Shown here in pieces: positions 20,815 through 28,591 of a stretch of 64,000 nt of DNA. The first letter of the stretch is position 1, and every line of letters begins with the position of its first letter. The stretch lies in the NCBI RefSeq assembly GCF_000508185.1, contig NZ_AYOY01000209.1, positions 1 to 64,000 of the forward strand. Direction: 5' to 3'. The notes beneath the pieces are model-generated. The model made no database searches and was not told where the DNA came from. It saw nothing but the letters and a program-made list of their open reading frames with translations. The stretch comes from Sphingobium sp. C100 (GTDB taxonomy: Bacteria; Pseudomonadota; Alphaproteobacteria; Sphingomonadales; Sphingomonadaceae). Made by a program: the position numbers and the translations under genes.

Positions 20815-22569
20815 ATGGTCGAGGTAATGACCCAGTTTGGCTCCGCCCCTGACCTCGCAGCGCAAGCCCCTGCCTCCGTCGCGCCGAAAAATGGCGCGGA
20901 AGCTGCCGTCCGAATGCTCCAAGCGCATGGCGTGCGTCACATCTTCGGGCTGTGCGGGGACACAAGCCTGCCATTTTACGATGCTCTCGCCCGGCTCGAT
21001 CACGGGATGGAGCATATCCTCGTGCGGGATGAGCGCAGTGCCGCCTATATGGCGGATGCCTATGCGCGGGTCACCGGCAGGGTCGGGGTATGTGAGGGGC
21101 CAAGCGGGGGAGGGGCGACCTATATCTTACCGGGCGTCATTGAGGCGAATGAATCCTCGGTCGCGCTGCTCGCCATCACCTCCGACGTGCCGGTAACAGC
21201 GCGCGGGCGCTATCCGCTGACCGAACTTGACCAGCGCGCACTGTTCGCGCCGCTTACCAAATGGAATGCGGTGGCGGATCATGTTGAACAGATCCCGCAT
21301 CTTTTCCGCACCGCCTTTCGTGCGGCCACCACGGGGCGGCCGGGCGCGGCGCATATTGGCCTACCCCATGATCTGCAAAAGCAGCAGGTTGCGATGCCGG
21401 ACATCTGGGCCGATCCACGCCATGCCTTCTTTCCTGCCTATCGTACTGGTCCAGACCCGGATCTGGTCAATGCCGCAGCGGACGTGATCCTGGGGGCCGG
21501 ACGGCCTGCCTTTGTCTGCGGTGGGGGCGTCATCCTTTCCGGTGCATCGCAGCCATTGATTGAACTCGCCGAACTGCTTGATGCTCCCGTCGCATCGACA
21601 GTCAGCGGTCAGGGGGTGATCGGCGACGATCATCCGCTCGCCGTGGGAGTTGTCGGCGCCAATGGCGGCACCGATGAAACGCGGGAGGCTATTGCGGGCG
21701 CGGATTTGGTGATCTTTGTGGGGTGCCGTGCCGGATCGACCACCACCGAACATGGCACTGTACCCGCCTGCCATATGCCGATCGTCCATATCGACATCGA
21801 CCCGATGGTCGTGGCGGGCAATTATCGCGTGGAAGCAGGTATCGTCGGCGATGCGCTGCTTTGTCTGTCGGCGCTGCGGATCGAAATTGAGCGACGGCTT
21901 GCCGGCGCACGAAGGCATAGCGGCGCGGCTGAACGACTGGCCATGCTCAAGACCGCAAAGCTGGCAGCCTTTGACCGGCTGGCGCTCTCGACCGAACTGC
22001 CGATCCGGCCCGAGCGTGTGCTGGCGGCACTTCAGGCGGCACTTCCAGAAGACGCGATCATCGTTGCCGATCCAGGCACGCCCTGTCCTTATTTCGCGGG
22101 CCATTTCCGGTTCAATATCACCGGTCGCCGGCTCATCACCAACCGTGCACATGGGGCGCTTGGCTTCTCGCTTCCCGCATCGGTCGGCGCACAGATCGGT
22201 GCGCCTGACCGCAAGGTGGTGGCGGTGATGGGAGACGGCAGCTTCGGTTTCGCGGTCGGGGAACTGGAAACGATCGTGCGCAAGGGGCTGCCCATCACCT
22301 TGATCGTCTTTTCCAACGCCTCCTTCGGCTGGATCAAGGCGAGCCAGAAGGACGGCTATGGTGAACGCTATTACTCGGTCGACTTCAACCGGACCGACCA
22401 TGCACGCATCGCAGAGGCTTACGGCATCAAAGCCTGGACGGTAGCCGACCCGCTCGAACTCGAGGGTGTCGTGCGGCAGGCAGTGGCGCATCAGGGGCCG
22501 ACCCTGATCGATGTGATTGCGCAGCCACTGGAACAGTCGGCCGTGCCAGTCAGCAAATGGATGGGATGA
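20815..22569 (+). CDS. ThDP-dependent enzyme, acetolactate synthase-like
   Basis: This gene encodes about 584 residues with the three-domain layout of the acetolactate synthase/carboligase family. The N-terminal PYR domain has the conserved Glu in VRDERSAAYMADAYARVTG. A central FAD/nucleotide-fold domain follows (AGRPAFVCGGGVILSG). The C-terminal PP domain has the ThDP motif GDGSFGFAVGELE ending in the conserved Asn (FSNASFGW). The ATG at 20815 starts just before the conserved N-terminus; the frame is open back to 20713, and ATG 20827 is also possible. Whether it makes acetolactate, tartronate semialdehyde or decarboxylates an aromatic 2-oxo acid cannot be told. Lack of a small subunit and of ilv neighbours argues against branched-chain biosynthesis. 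An exported TolB-like gene follows after 61 bp. Confidence 0.75.
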   Translation: MVEVMTQFGSAPDLAAQAPASVAPKNGAEAAVRMLQAHGVRHIFGLCGDTSLPFYDALARLDHGMEHILVRDERSAAYMADAYARVTGRVGVCEGPSGGGATYILPGVIEANESSVALLAITSDVPVTARGRYPLTELDQRALFAPLTKWNAVADHVEQIPHLFRTAFRAATTGRPGAAHIGLPHDLQKQQVAMPDIWADPRHAFFPAYRTGPDPDLVNAAADVILGAGRPAFVCGGGVILSGASQPLIELAELLDAPVASTVSGQGVIGDDHPLAVGVVGANGGTDETREAIAGADLVIFVGCRAGSTTTEHGTVPACHMPIVHIDIDPMVVAGNYRVEAGIVGDALLCLSALRIEIERRLAGARRHSGAAERLAMLKTAKLAAFDRLALSTELPIRPERVLAALQAALPEDAIIVADPGTPCPYFAGHFRFNITGRRLITNRAHGALGFSLPASVGAQIGAPDRKVVAVMGDGSFGFAVGELETIVRKGLPITLIVFSNASFGWIKASQKDGYGERYYSVDFNRTDHARIAEAYGIKAWTVADPLELEGVVRQAVAHQGPTLIDVIAQPLEQSAVPVSKWMG

Positions 22570-22630
22570 TGAGGGCGATCGCCAGCAGAAGCGATCCGGG
22601 TCAAAAGCCGCATTTTTTCGGAGCAGGATA

Positions 22631-24496
22631 ATGAATCGTAGAAATTTCATAGGGTTATCCATGGGCGCCTTAGCGGCCGGCGCAGCGCGGGCGACTGATG
22701 TTCCGCTGGGGCGCAAGGGGGTGATGCTGATGAATCGCATTGCGCCCTCTATCTCCAAGTTGATGATCGCCAACCTGGATGGCAGCAACGAACGCAATCT
22801 GCTGGCCGACACCATGTTCGAATATAATGGTTCGCTTACGCCCGACGGCCAGTGGCTGCTTTTCACGTCGGAACGGCGCGGAGATGGTCAGTCTGACATC
22901 TTCCGGGCACGCCCCGACGGCACAGGAATTGCACCGATCATCACGACCGACAGCTTGGACGATGCCGCCATGCTGTCCCCCGATGGGCGTACGCTCGCCT
23001 TCGTCTCTACGCGCGACGGTTATCGGGCCAATATCTGGCTACAGGACCTGTTCACCGGCCGCACCCGGCAGTTGACCGGCGTGGGCGATGTGCATGGCGA
23101 GGATCTCTATCCTGATTGCTATTTCCGGCCGGCCTGGTCGCCGGATGGTAAATGGCTGGCTTTTTCCAGTGATCGCAACACGCGATGGACCGGGCATGAC
23201 AAGGGCCATGGCTGGGAACATACGCAGGAACTGTCCATCTACATCATCCGCCCCGACGGCACCGGCTTCCGCAAGGTCGCGTCGAAGCCCGGCTATTGCC
23301 TCGGCTCACCCAAATGGTCGCCGGACGGCAAGCGGATCGTCTTTTACGAAATGACGGTGGAGGCGACCTGGGGCGCCCGCCGGCCCAATTATGTCGGCAA
23401 AACGCCGTCGCAGATCATATCGATTGATGTCGCTACGGGCGAACGGGTGGAACATAGCAGCGGGGTAGACCTGAAGCTGCAACCCCAATTCCTCAGCAAG
23501 AGCGAGATCGGCTATCTGGTCAAATATGGCCCGAATGAAGGGTTGGCCTACACGTCCGACCGGCCTGCGCAAAAACAGAGCTTCATCCGTTCGCCGAGTT
23601 GGACGCCCGATGGCAAGTCGGTCATCTACGAAAAAGTGTCTTTCAAGCCGATCCGGCCGCTCTATAAGCCGCTCTTCAGTTGGGACAAGGACTATGACTA
23701 TCGTCATGTCGACGTCTTCCCGCTGCTTTCGCGCGACGGCTGGATCGTCTTCACCGAAAAGCAGCTTGGCAACAGCTCAGTCTGGATCATGCGCCCCGAT
23801 GGTTCGGAAAAGCGCAAGATATTTGAATCGAGCGGGCGCGGATTGGATGAAAGAAAGGTGCAGATGGGCCTGGCTGGCGCATTCCAGCCCTGCTGGTCGC
23901 CCGATGGTGAATGGATCGCCTTTGGCCTGGGCTATTGGTTCAATGAGCGCAGCACGATGACGGCGGCGCTCTGGCGCGTGCGTCGCGACGGCACCGGCGC
24001 TGAGCAACTGACCGACGGCTCGCTCCATTCCGGCTTCCCCAGTTATTCGGCCGACGGCAAGGAAATCGTTTTCCGCGTGTGGAGCGAAAGTGAGAAGGGG
24101 CTACGCGTCCTCAATCTCGACACGCGCAAGACCCGCGTGTTGACCACCGGACTCGACAATCTTCCCGGCTGGTCCCCGGACGGCAAGCGCATCGTCTTCA
24201 CCCGCAAGCGCGAGGACGGGAATTTCGACATCTATACGATCAAGCCGGATGGTTCTGGCCTGTTCCGCTGCACGGACCATCCCTCCAGTGACGGCCATGC
24301 GGTCTGGTCGCCTGACGGACGGATCATGTGGAGTGGCTCACAACATGGCTTCCGCGATGAAGCTGCCCTCTACGACCAGACGTTCCAGCAATATGGCCAG
24401 ATCTACGTCATGAATGCCGACGGATCTGACAAACGGCTGCTGACCGACAGCAAGTGGGAGGATTCCATGCCGCTATATCTGTTCGACGCCACATAG
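22631..24496 (+). CDS. Exported TolB-like beta-propeller protein
   Basis: This is a 621-residue periplasmic protein. The N-terminus MNRRNFIGLSMGALAAGAARA is a twin-arginine signal. The rest is a series of PD40/WD40-like blades with the recurring SPDGKWLAFSSDR pattern (for example near residues 70, 120, 175, 230, 330, 420, 520 and 570), probably two stacked propellers. The ATG at 22631 places the Tat motif at the true N-terminus, and AGGAT precedes it. The family is structural and no enzymatic residue is evident. It follows the ThDP gene and ends 24 bp before a bidirectional terminator. It could bind or sense an oligosaccharide or polymer fragment, but that is speculation. Confidence 0.7.
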   Translation: MNRRNFIGLSMGALAAGAARATDVPLGRKGVMLMNRIAPSISKLMIANLDGSNERNLLADTMFEYNGSLTPDGQWLLFTSERRGDGQSDIFRARPDGTGIAPIITTDSLDDAAMLSPDGRTLAFVSTRDGYRANIWLQDLFTGRTRQLTGVGDVHGEDLYPDCYFRPAWSPDGKWLAFSSDRNTRWTGHDKGHGWEHTQELSIYIIRPDGTGFRKVASKPGYCLGSPKWSPDGKRIVFYEMTVEATWGARRPNYVGKTPSQIISIDVATGERVEHSSGVDLKLQPQFLSKSEIGYLVKYGPNEGLAYTSDRPAQKQSFIRSPSWTPDGKSVIYEKVSFKPIRPLYKPLFSWDKDYDYRHVDVFPLLSRDGWIVFTEKQLGNSSVWIMRPDGSEKRKIFESSGRGLDERKVQMGLAGAFQPCWSPDGEWIAFGLGYWFNERSTMTAALWRVRRDGTGAEQLTDGSLHSGFPSYSADGKEIVFRVWSESEKGLRVLNLDTRKTRVLTTGLDNLPGWSPDGKRIVFTRKREDGNFDIYTIKPDGSGLFRCTDHPSSDGHAVWSPDGRIMWSGSQHGFRDEAALYDQTFQQYGQIYVMNADGSDKRLLTDSKWEDSMPLYLFDAT

Positions 24497-24520
24497 GGCA
24501 GGGGGGCTCGCGCGGGATAT

Positions 24521-24546
24521 ATGGCCCCGGAGCGAACCGGGGCCAT
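24521..24546. terminator. Bidirectional terminator between convergent genes
   Basis: A perfect 10-bp stem ATGGCCCCGG/CCGGGGCCAT with a 6-base AGCGAA loop lies 24 bp after the TolB-like stop and 17 bp from the end of the ceramidase-like gene. The stem is followed on the plus strand by TTTCT. The convergent position supports termination of both units. Confidence 0.65.
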
Positions 24547-24563
24547 TTCTGCGCGAAGGGGTA

Positions 24564-25919
24564 CTATTGCCCGTCCAGCTGTGTCATCATGTCGCGGACA
24601 CCGTTCAGATAGCCTTGTTCAGCGCAGCCTTTCTTCGCGGTCGTGGCTGTCGCTTCATAGCTGTCATAACCATAGGCGGCGTCGTCGACCACAAAGCGCA
24701 ACGGTCCGAACGTCAATGCGACGATCCATGTCTGGGTAAGCGGCGATCTGCGGTGCAGCTTCTCGCCCAGCGCCGGCGTGATATTTGCGTCGGTCTGCAC
24801 CAAGGCCAGGTCGCCGATGCGGATCACGCCCATTTCCAGCTTCACCGGCTCCGTGTCCCGGTCCTTAAAGTTGCACGCAGGCAGCTTTGAATCTGCCGTA
24901 TAGGCGCAGCGGTCTGGCAGGTTGAAGGGGCTGGTCGCCTTGCCCGGACAGACCAGCGCCTTTGCAGCGCCGCCGATCACGATGCCGTCACTCCGCATCG
25001 CAAGGTCGCGACTGACCGCCAGCGCTTCCTCCGCCAGAATCGTGCCATAGCTTTGCATGAGCTGTCGGGCATGGTCGGCTCGCTGCGGCTCTGGCGTATC
25101 CTCCGCGCGATAAAGCGGAACACCCGCTGCGCCAATCGTGAACAGCGCTGGCGCGCCGCCGCTACGCTCCTCGATCAGGCGCGCCGCGACGCCCGGTACG
25201 TCACCGCTGATGGCCGATTTCATGGCCATGGCGATCACCGGTTCGAAGGCGTAGTTCAACAGATAGGCGATCGGCCTGCCGTCCAATGTTTCGAATTTGA
25301 CCACGCCCAGGCTGTGATCGATGGGCTCGGTTCCCGTGCGATCGACATCCGAGATATAGCGCCCATGGGCCGGCGACCACATGTTGCGATTGCCAACCAG
25401 ATGTGCCGTTCCTTTGCCCACGCCCAGCTTGGCGGGTTGCATCTGCGCCAGGGCCTGATGGACAGCGGCCAAAGCGGCCTTCGTCACCTGCGCGACATAT
25501 TCGGGCGATCCGGGCAGGATGATGCCAACCGCATTGGGATCCACCCGGATGACATTGTGTGTATGGGTAGTGCCCAGCAATATGCGTTCGCGTGGCACCT
25601 TCGCCTCTGCGGCCACGCGCGCGATGATGTCCTGCGCGACCGGCGCGCTGATCGTGGGCACGTCCGCGATGATCAATATGGCCCTACTGCCCTCGCTCTC
25701 AATCGACACCGCCCGCAGGAAGACGCGCGAGTCGATCGTCGTGAACGGGGCGGGGAGGTGATCGAGCGGCGGCGTGATGTCGATTCGGGCCGCTCCCACC
25801 CTCAACGGCGTGGAGGCTTGGGCCTGCGCCGGCGGCGCGGCCGTCGCCATGGCCAAGCTCGCCAGGCCGAGCAGCGTAGCCTGCAACATGTCCTTCATTC
25901 TCTTTCTTCTCCCTTTCAT
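24564..25919 (-). CDS. Neutral ceramidase-like exported hydrolase
   Basis: This gene encodes about 451 residues resembling the N-terminal catalytic domain of neutral/alkaline ceramidases (PF04734). A signal peptide (LLGLASLAMATAAPPAQA) is followed by RVGAARIDITPP, the family opening. The GTTHTHNVIR segment carries metal-binding His residues, and the NYAFEPVIAMAMKSAISGDVPG stretch is also present. It lacks the C-terminal Ig-like domain of full ceramidases, as many bacterial relatives do. Starts at 25919 (GGAAGG upstream) and 25898 (GGGAG upstream) are both plausible. The substrate may be a sphingolipid amide, since sphingomonads carry glycosphingolipids, or another amide. It lies 13 bp behind the DHA2 transporter gene on the same strand. 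Confidence 0.72.
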   Translation of the reverse strand: MKGRRKRMKDMLQATLLGLASLAMATAAPPAQAQASTPLRVGAARIDITPPLDHLPAPFTTIDSRVFLRAVSIESEGSRAILIIADVPTISAPVAQDIIARVAAEAKVPRERILLGTTHTHNVIRVDPNAVGIILPGSPEYVAQVTKAALAAVHQALAQMQPAKLGVGKGTAHLVGNRNMWSPAHGRYISDVDRTGTEPIDHSLGVVKFETLDGRPIAYLLNYAFEPVIAMAMKSAISGDVPGVAARLIEERSGGAPALFTIGAAGVPLYRAEDTPEPQRADHARQLMQSYGTILAEEALAVSRDLAMRSDGIVIGGAAKALVCPGKATSPFNLPDRCAYTADSKLPACNFKDRDTEPVKLEMGVIRIGDLALVQTDANITPALGEKLHRRSPLTQTWIVALTFGPLRFVVDDAAYGYDSYEATATTAKKGCAEQGYLNGVRDMMTQLDGQ

Positions 25920-25932
25920 TGCATCCTTCCGT

Positions 25933-27405
25933 TCATTGGGCGCTCCGCGCTGTCATGCCATGCCCGGCGTCGGGCGAGAGACGGATGAACCAGAGGAGCG
26001 AGAGCAGCGAAAGCGCGCCGATCAGCATGAAGGACCATCCGACGGCCGGGCCATCGGGCGCCGTCAGCCCCCTTGCCGTCACGAACAGGTAGACGCTGGC
26101 CGCCGCCATTGCGGTCGAGACTGATTGCATCAACTGCTGCACCATCGCCGATGTCGTCGTTGCCCGGCCCATCTGGTCATCGCGCATGTCTGCAAAGGCG
26201 AGGCCGGATGTGCTCGTAAATTGCAGGGCGCGGAAAAATCCACCCACACCCAGCGCCAGCATCACCAGCGCGTGCGGGGTGGCGGGCGAGAAAAGCCCAT
26301 AGGTCATGAAGATAGCGCAGGTAATCGCGCCATTGACGATCAGCACAGGGCGGAAACCGAAATGATGAAGGATCGGCGGCGCCACGGTCTTCATCAGCAA
26401 CGATCCGACCGCCGTCACAAAGGTCAGCAGGCCCGTCTGTAGCGCAGAAAGGCCAAAGGCCAGCTGGAACATCATCGCCAGAAGGAAAGGGGTCGCGCCG
26501 GGGATCAGCCGGAAAAAGGCGCCGCCGACCACCGCCGCCCGAAAGCTCGCGACCCTGAACAGCGAAAGGTCGATGATCGCGTCGGTGCGGCGCCGGGCAT
26601 GACGCCAATAGAGCAACAGGGCGACCACCGTCGTCGCGAGGCAGCCGGCGAGCCGGGCAGGGGGCACTTCATCCTGCATCACGCTGTCGAGCGCATAGAT
26701 GAGAGAAGCCATGGCGCTTCCCATCATCAGGCTGCCACGCCAGTCTATGGGCGTCACGCTTTGCCGCGGTATGTCGGGCACGAAGGCGCGGACCAGTATC
26801 AGGGCCACTGCGGCGACGGGCAAGTTCAGAAAGAAAATCCAGTGCCAGCTCATTAAGGTGACGACCGCGCCGCCCAGCAATGGCCCTGCCAGCGGACCGA
26901 ACTGCGAAGGCATGGTAAGCGCCGACAGAGCGCCGACCAGCTCATGCCTTGGGGTGCTGCGCAACAGGATCAGCCGTCCGACCGGTGCAACCATCGCGCC
27001 GGCACAACCCTGCACCAGGCGTGCAGCGATCAATTGCGTCAATGTCTGTGCCAGGCCGCAGGCGGCTGAGGACGTGGCGAAAATGAGGATCGCTGCCATC
27101 AGGACGCGCTTGGCGCCGAAGTGGTCCGCGAGCCATCCCGAGACGGGGAGGAAAACGACCATCGCCAGCAGATAGGCGGTTATGACGATGCTGAGCCGCA
27201 ACGGTGCGACGCCCATCTCACGGGCCATGGCGGGGAGCGCGGTCATCACCGAACTGGCGCTCAGGCTCGCCATCAGCAGGGCGGTTCCGACGATCGATGG
27301 AATGACCCACCCCCGCACCAATCGCCCCCGCCGATCATCCTGTGTGCTCCCGTCCATCCCAGGCTCCGGATCCTGGTCCGTGGCGCCGCCGCCCTGGCGG
27401 GTCAT
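25933..27405 (-). CDS. MFS transporter, DHA2 (EmrB/QacA) family
   Basis: This is a 490-residue inner-membrane drug:H+ antiporter-type permease with about 14 hydrophobic segments. The first begins near residue 35 (TALLMASLSASSVMTALPAM). Motif A-like GWLADHFGAKRVLM follows segment 2, and motif C-like GPLAGPLLGGAVV is in segment 5. The N-terminal 30 residues are charged and cytoplasmic. It is 28 bp behind the second ligB on the same strand, so it may export an aromatic substrate or toxic intermediate of that pathway. The substrate is unknown. Confidence 0.78.
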   Translation of the reverse strand: MTRQGGGATDQDPEPGMDGSTQDDRRGRLVRGWVIPSIVGTALLMASLSASSVMTALPAMAREMGVAPLRLSIVITAYLLAMVVFLPVSGWLADHFGAKRVLMAAILIFATSSAACGLAQTLTQLIAARLVQGCAGAMVAPVGRLILLRSTPRHELVGALSALTMPSQFGPLAGPLLGGAVVTLMSWHWIFFLNLPVAAVALILVRAFVPDIPRQSVTPIDWRGSLMMGSAMASLIYALDSVMQDEVPPARLAGCLATTVVALLLYWRHARRRTDAIIDLSLFRVASFRAAVVGGAFFRLIPGATPFLLAMMFQLAFGLSALQTGLLTFVTAVGSLLMKTVAPPILHHFGFRPVLIVNGAITCAIFMTYGLFSPATPHALVMLALGVGGFFRALQFTSTSGLAFADMRDDQMGRATTTSAMVQQLMQSVSTAMAAASVYLFVTARGLTAPDGPAVGWSFMLIGALSLLSLLWFIRLSPDAGHGMTARSAQ

Positions 27406-27433
27406 GACCGGGCAGCGGCGGCAGCGCCGAACT

Positions 27434-28270
27434 TCATTCCGCCGCCGGCGCGATCAGCATCATGGCGCCGCCGGTATGGGAAATGGGCGCATGATAAACG
27501 CTGTTGATGACGTTCACCGGCCCTTCGACCGCGCCGCGCATCGCCAGCCAGGTCATGAGTTCCAGCCCCTGCGCACCTGCCAGGTCGACGATCTCGTCAT
27601 TGCTATAGCGGGTCAGCGCGATCGGATCATGCTCTATCCTGTCCATGGTCAGCCGGTCGAAAGGTTCGTTGATCTTCCCGAAGACGCCCAATTCATGCGA
27701 CAGGCCGCCGCTGCCCACGATCAGCACGCGGCTGTCCCCCGCGAAAGAGGCGACAGCCTTCCCGATCGCCTGTCCCAACTTGTAGCAGCGCAGCGCGGTG
27801 GGGAGGGGCGGCTGCACCGCGTTGATGACGACCGGAATGGTCGTCACCGGCACGTCATGATCTGGAAAGAGCAGGTCTAGTGCGGTGATGCCGGCATGAT
27901 CGAACAGCATTTCGCGGCACACGCTCATGTCGAACTCATCGGCGACCAGCGACTGGATGATGTGCCAGGACAATTCGGGCGCGCCGCGAAAGCGCCGGGG
28001 CTCGGGTTGCCCCCAACCTTCGTCGGCATTGTCATAATGGTGCGCCGCTCCGATCGCGAAGGTCGGCATGTTATCGAGCGCGAAATTGAGGCCATGATCG
28101 TTGTAGAGGACGATCGCAACGTCGGGCCGCATTTTGCGCAACCATTCATGCACGGGCACATAGGCTTCGAAAAAGGGCGCGAAGGGCACGTCCTTCTGCT
28201 TGGCCGCGGCGATTGTCCGCCCGATCATCGGCACGTGCGACGTGCCAAGCCCACCCACGATCCGGGCCAT
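27434..28270 (-). CDS. Second LigB-type extradiol dioxygenase subunit
   Basis: This is a 278-residue catalytic subunit of a type II extradiol dioxygenase. The complete metal set of the family is present at His12 (GTSHVPM), His59 (YNDHGLNF) and Glu237 (GLELMTW), with the catalytic base at His192 (GGLSHEL). I start it at 28270, where the ATG overlaps the stop of the small alpha gene in TAATG; the longer frame to 28405 has no family resemblance. It is clearly diverged from the LigB at 6470-7366, so the substrate probably differs from protocatechuate, such as a substituted gallate, catechol acid or protocatechuate analogue. An intact active site argues against a pseudogene. Confidence 0.85.
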   Translation of the reverse strand: MARIVGGLGTSHVPMIGRTIAAAKQKDVPFAPFFEAYVPVHEWLRKMRPDVAIVLYNDHGLNFALDNMPTFAIGAAHHYDNADEGWGQPEPRRFRGAPELSWHIIQSLVADEFDMSVCREMLFDHAGITALDLLFPDHDVPVTTIPVVINAVQPPLPTALRCYKLGQAIGKAVASFAGDSRVLIVGSGGLSHELGVFGKINEPFDRLTMDRIEHDPIALTRYSNDEIVDLAGAQGLELMTWLAMRGAVEGPVNVINSVYHAPISHTGGAMMLIAPAAE

Positions 28271-28533
28271 TAAATTTCCTCCACTTTCTTCACTCGGTCC
28301 AGTTTGGCCAGGAAATACATGTTGCCGCCCAATTCGAAGAGGCGCGGCTTGTCGCGCGCAACCACCGCCGCGATCTCCTCCTCGCCCAGCCCATAGCGCG
28401 CGCAATAGCCGCGTTCGTCGCTTGCGAAGGCTACCCTGTTTTCGGCGCGATTGAGACTATGACACATCTTGTTGAGCGCATAACCGCCAAGGGCTGCGTC
28501 CAGGTTGAATTTGCCAGGTTGGGGCTTGGTCAT
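28270..28533 (-). CDS. Short LigA-type alpha subunit
   Basis: This is an 87-residue LigA-domain protein (ATG at 28533; a TTG at 28554 would add seven). It aligns with the core of LigA: YALNKMCHSLNRAENRVAFASDERGY, then FELGGNMYFLAKLD. It lacks about 30 N-terminal and 15 C-terminal residues of the 136-residue LigA. The stop overlaps the start of the catalytic gene by 1 bp, the same coupling as ligA-ligB, so it is very likely its working partner and not a fragment. The shortened form resembles the LigA domain that is fused to the C-terminus of gallate dioxygenases. Confidence 0.8.
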   Translation of the reverse strand: MTKPQPGKFNLDAALGGYALNKMCHSLNRAENRVAFASDERGYCARYGLGEEEIAAVVARDKPRLFELGGNMYFLAKLDRVKKVEEI

Positions 28534-28557
28534 GGGAATTTCTACTCGTCGCAAGAG

Positions 28558-28585
28558 GGCGGAGGATGCGGGCGCACCCTCCGCC
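28558..28585 (-). terminator. Hairpin after the TonB receptor gene
   Basis: The stem GGCGGAGG/CCTCCGCC (28558-28565 with 28578-28585) extends inward through TGCG/CGCA after one mismatch, closing on a GG loop. It sits 7 bp beyond the receptor stop on the minus strand and is followed by a weak TCTTGC. It may terminate or attenuate transcription into the short ligA-type gene. Confidence 0.5.
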
Positions 28586-28591
28586 TGGAGG

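Noticed and set aside
21361-22866. 501-residue open frame antisense to the ThDP and TolB-like genes
   Set aside because: It has no domain and crosses the boundary of two real genes.
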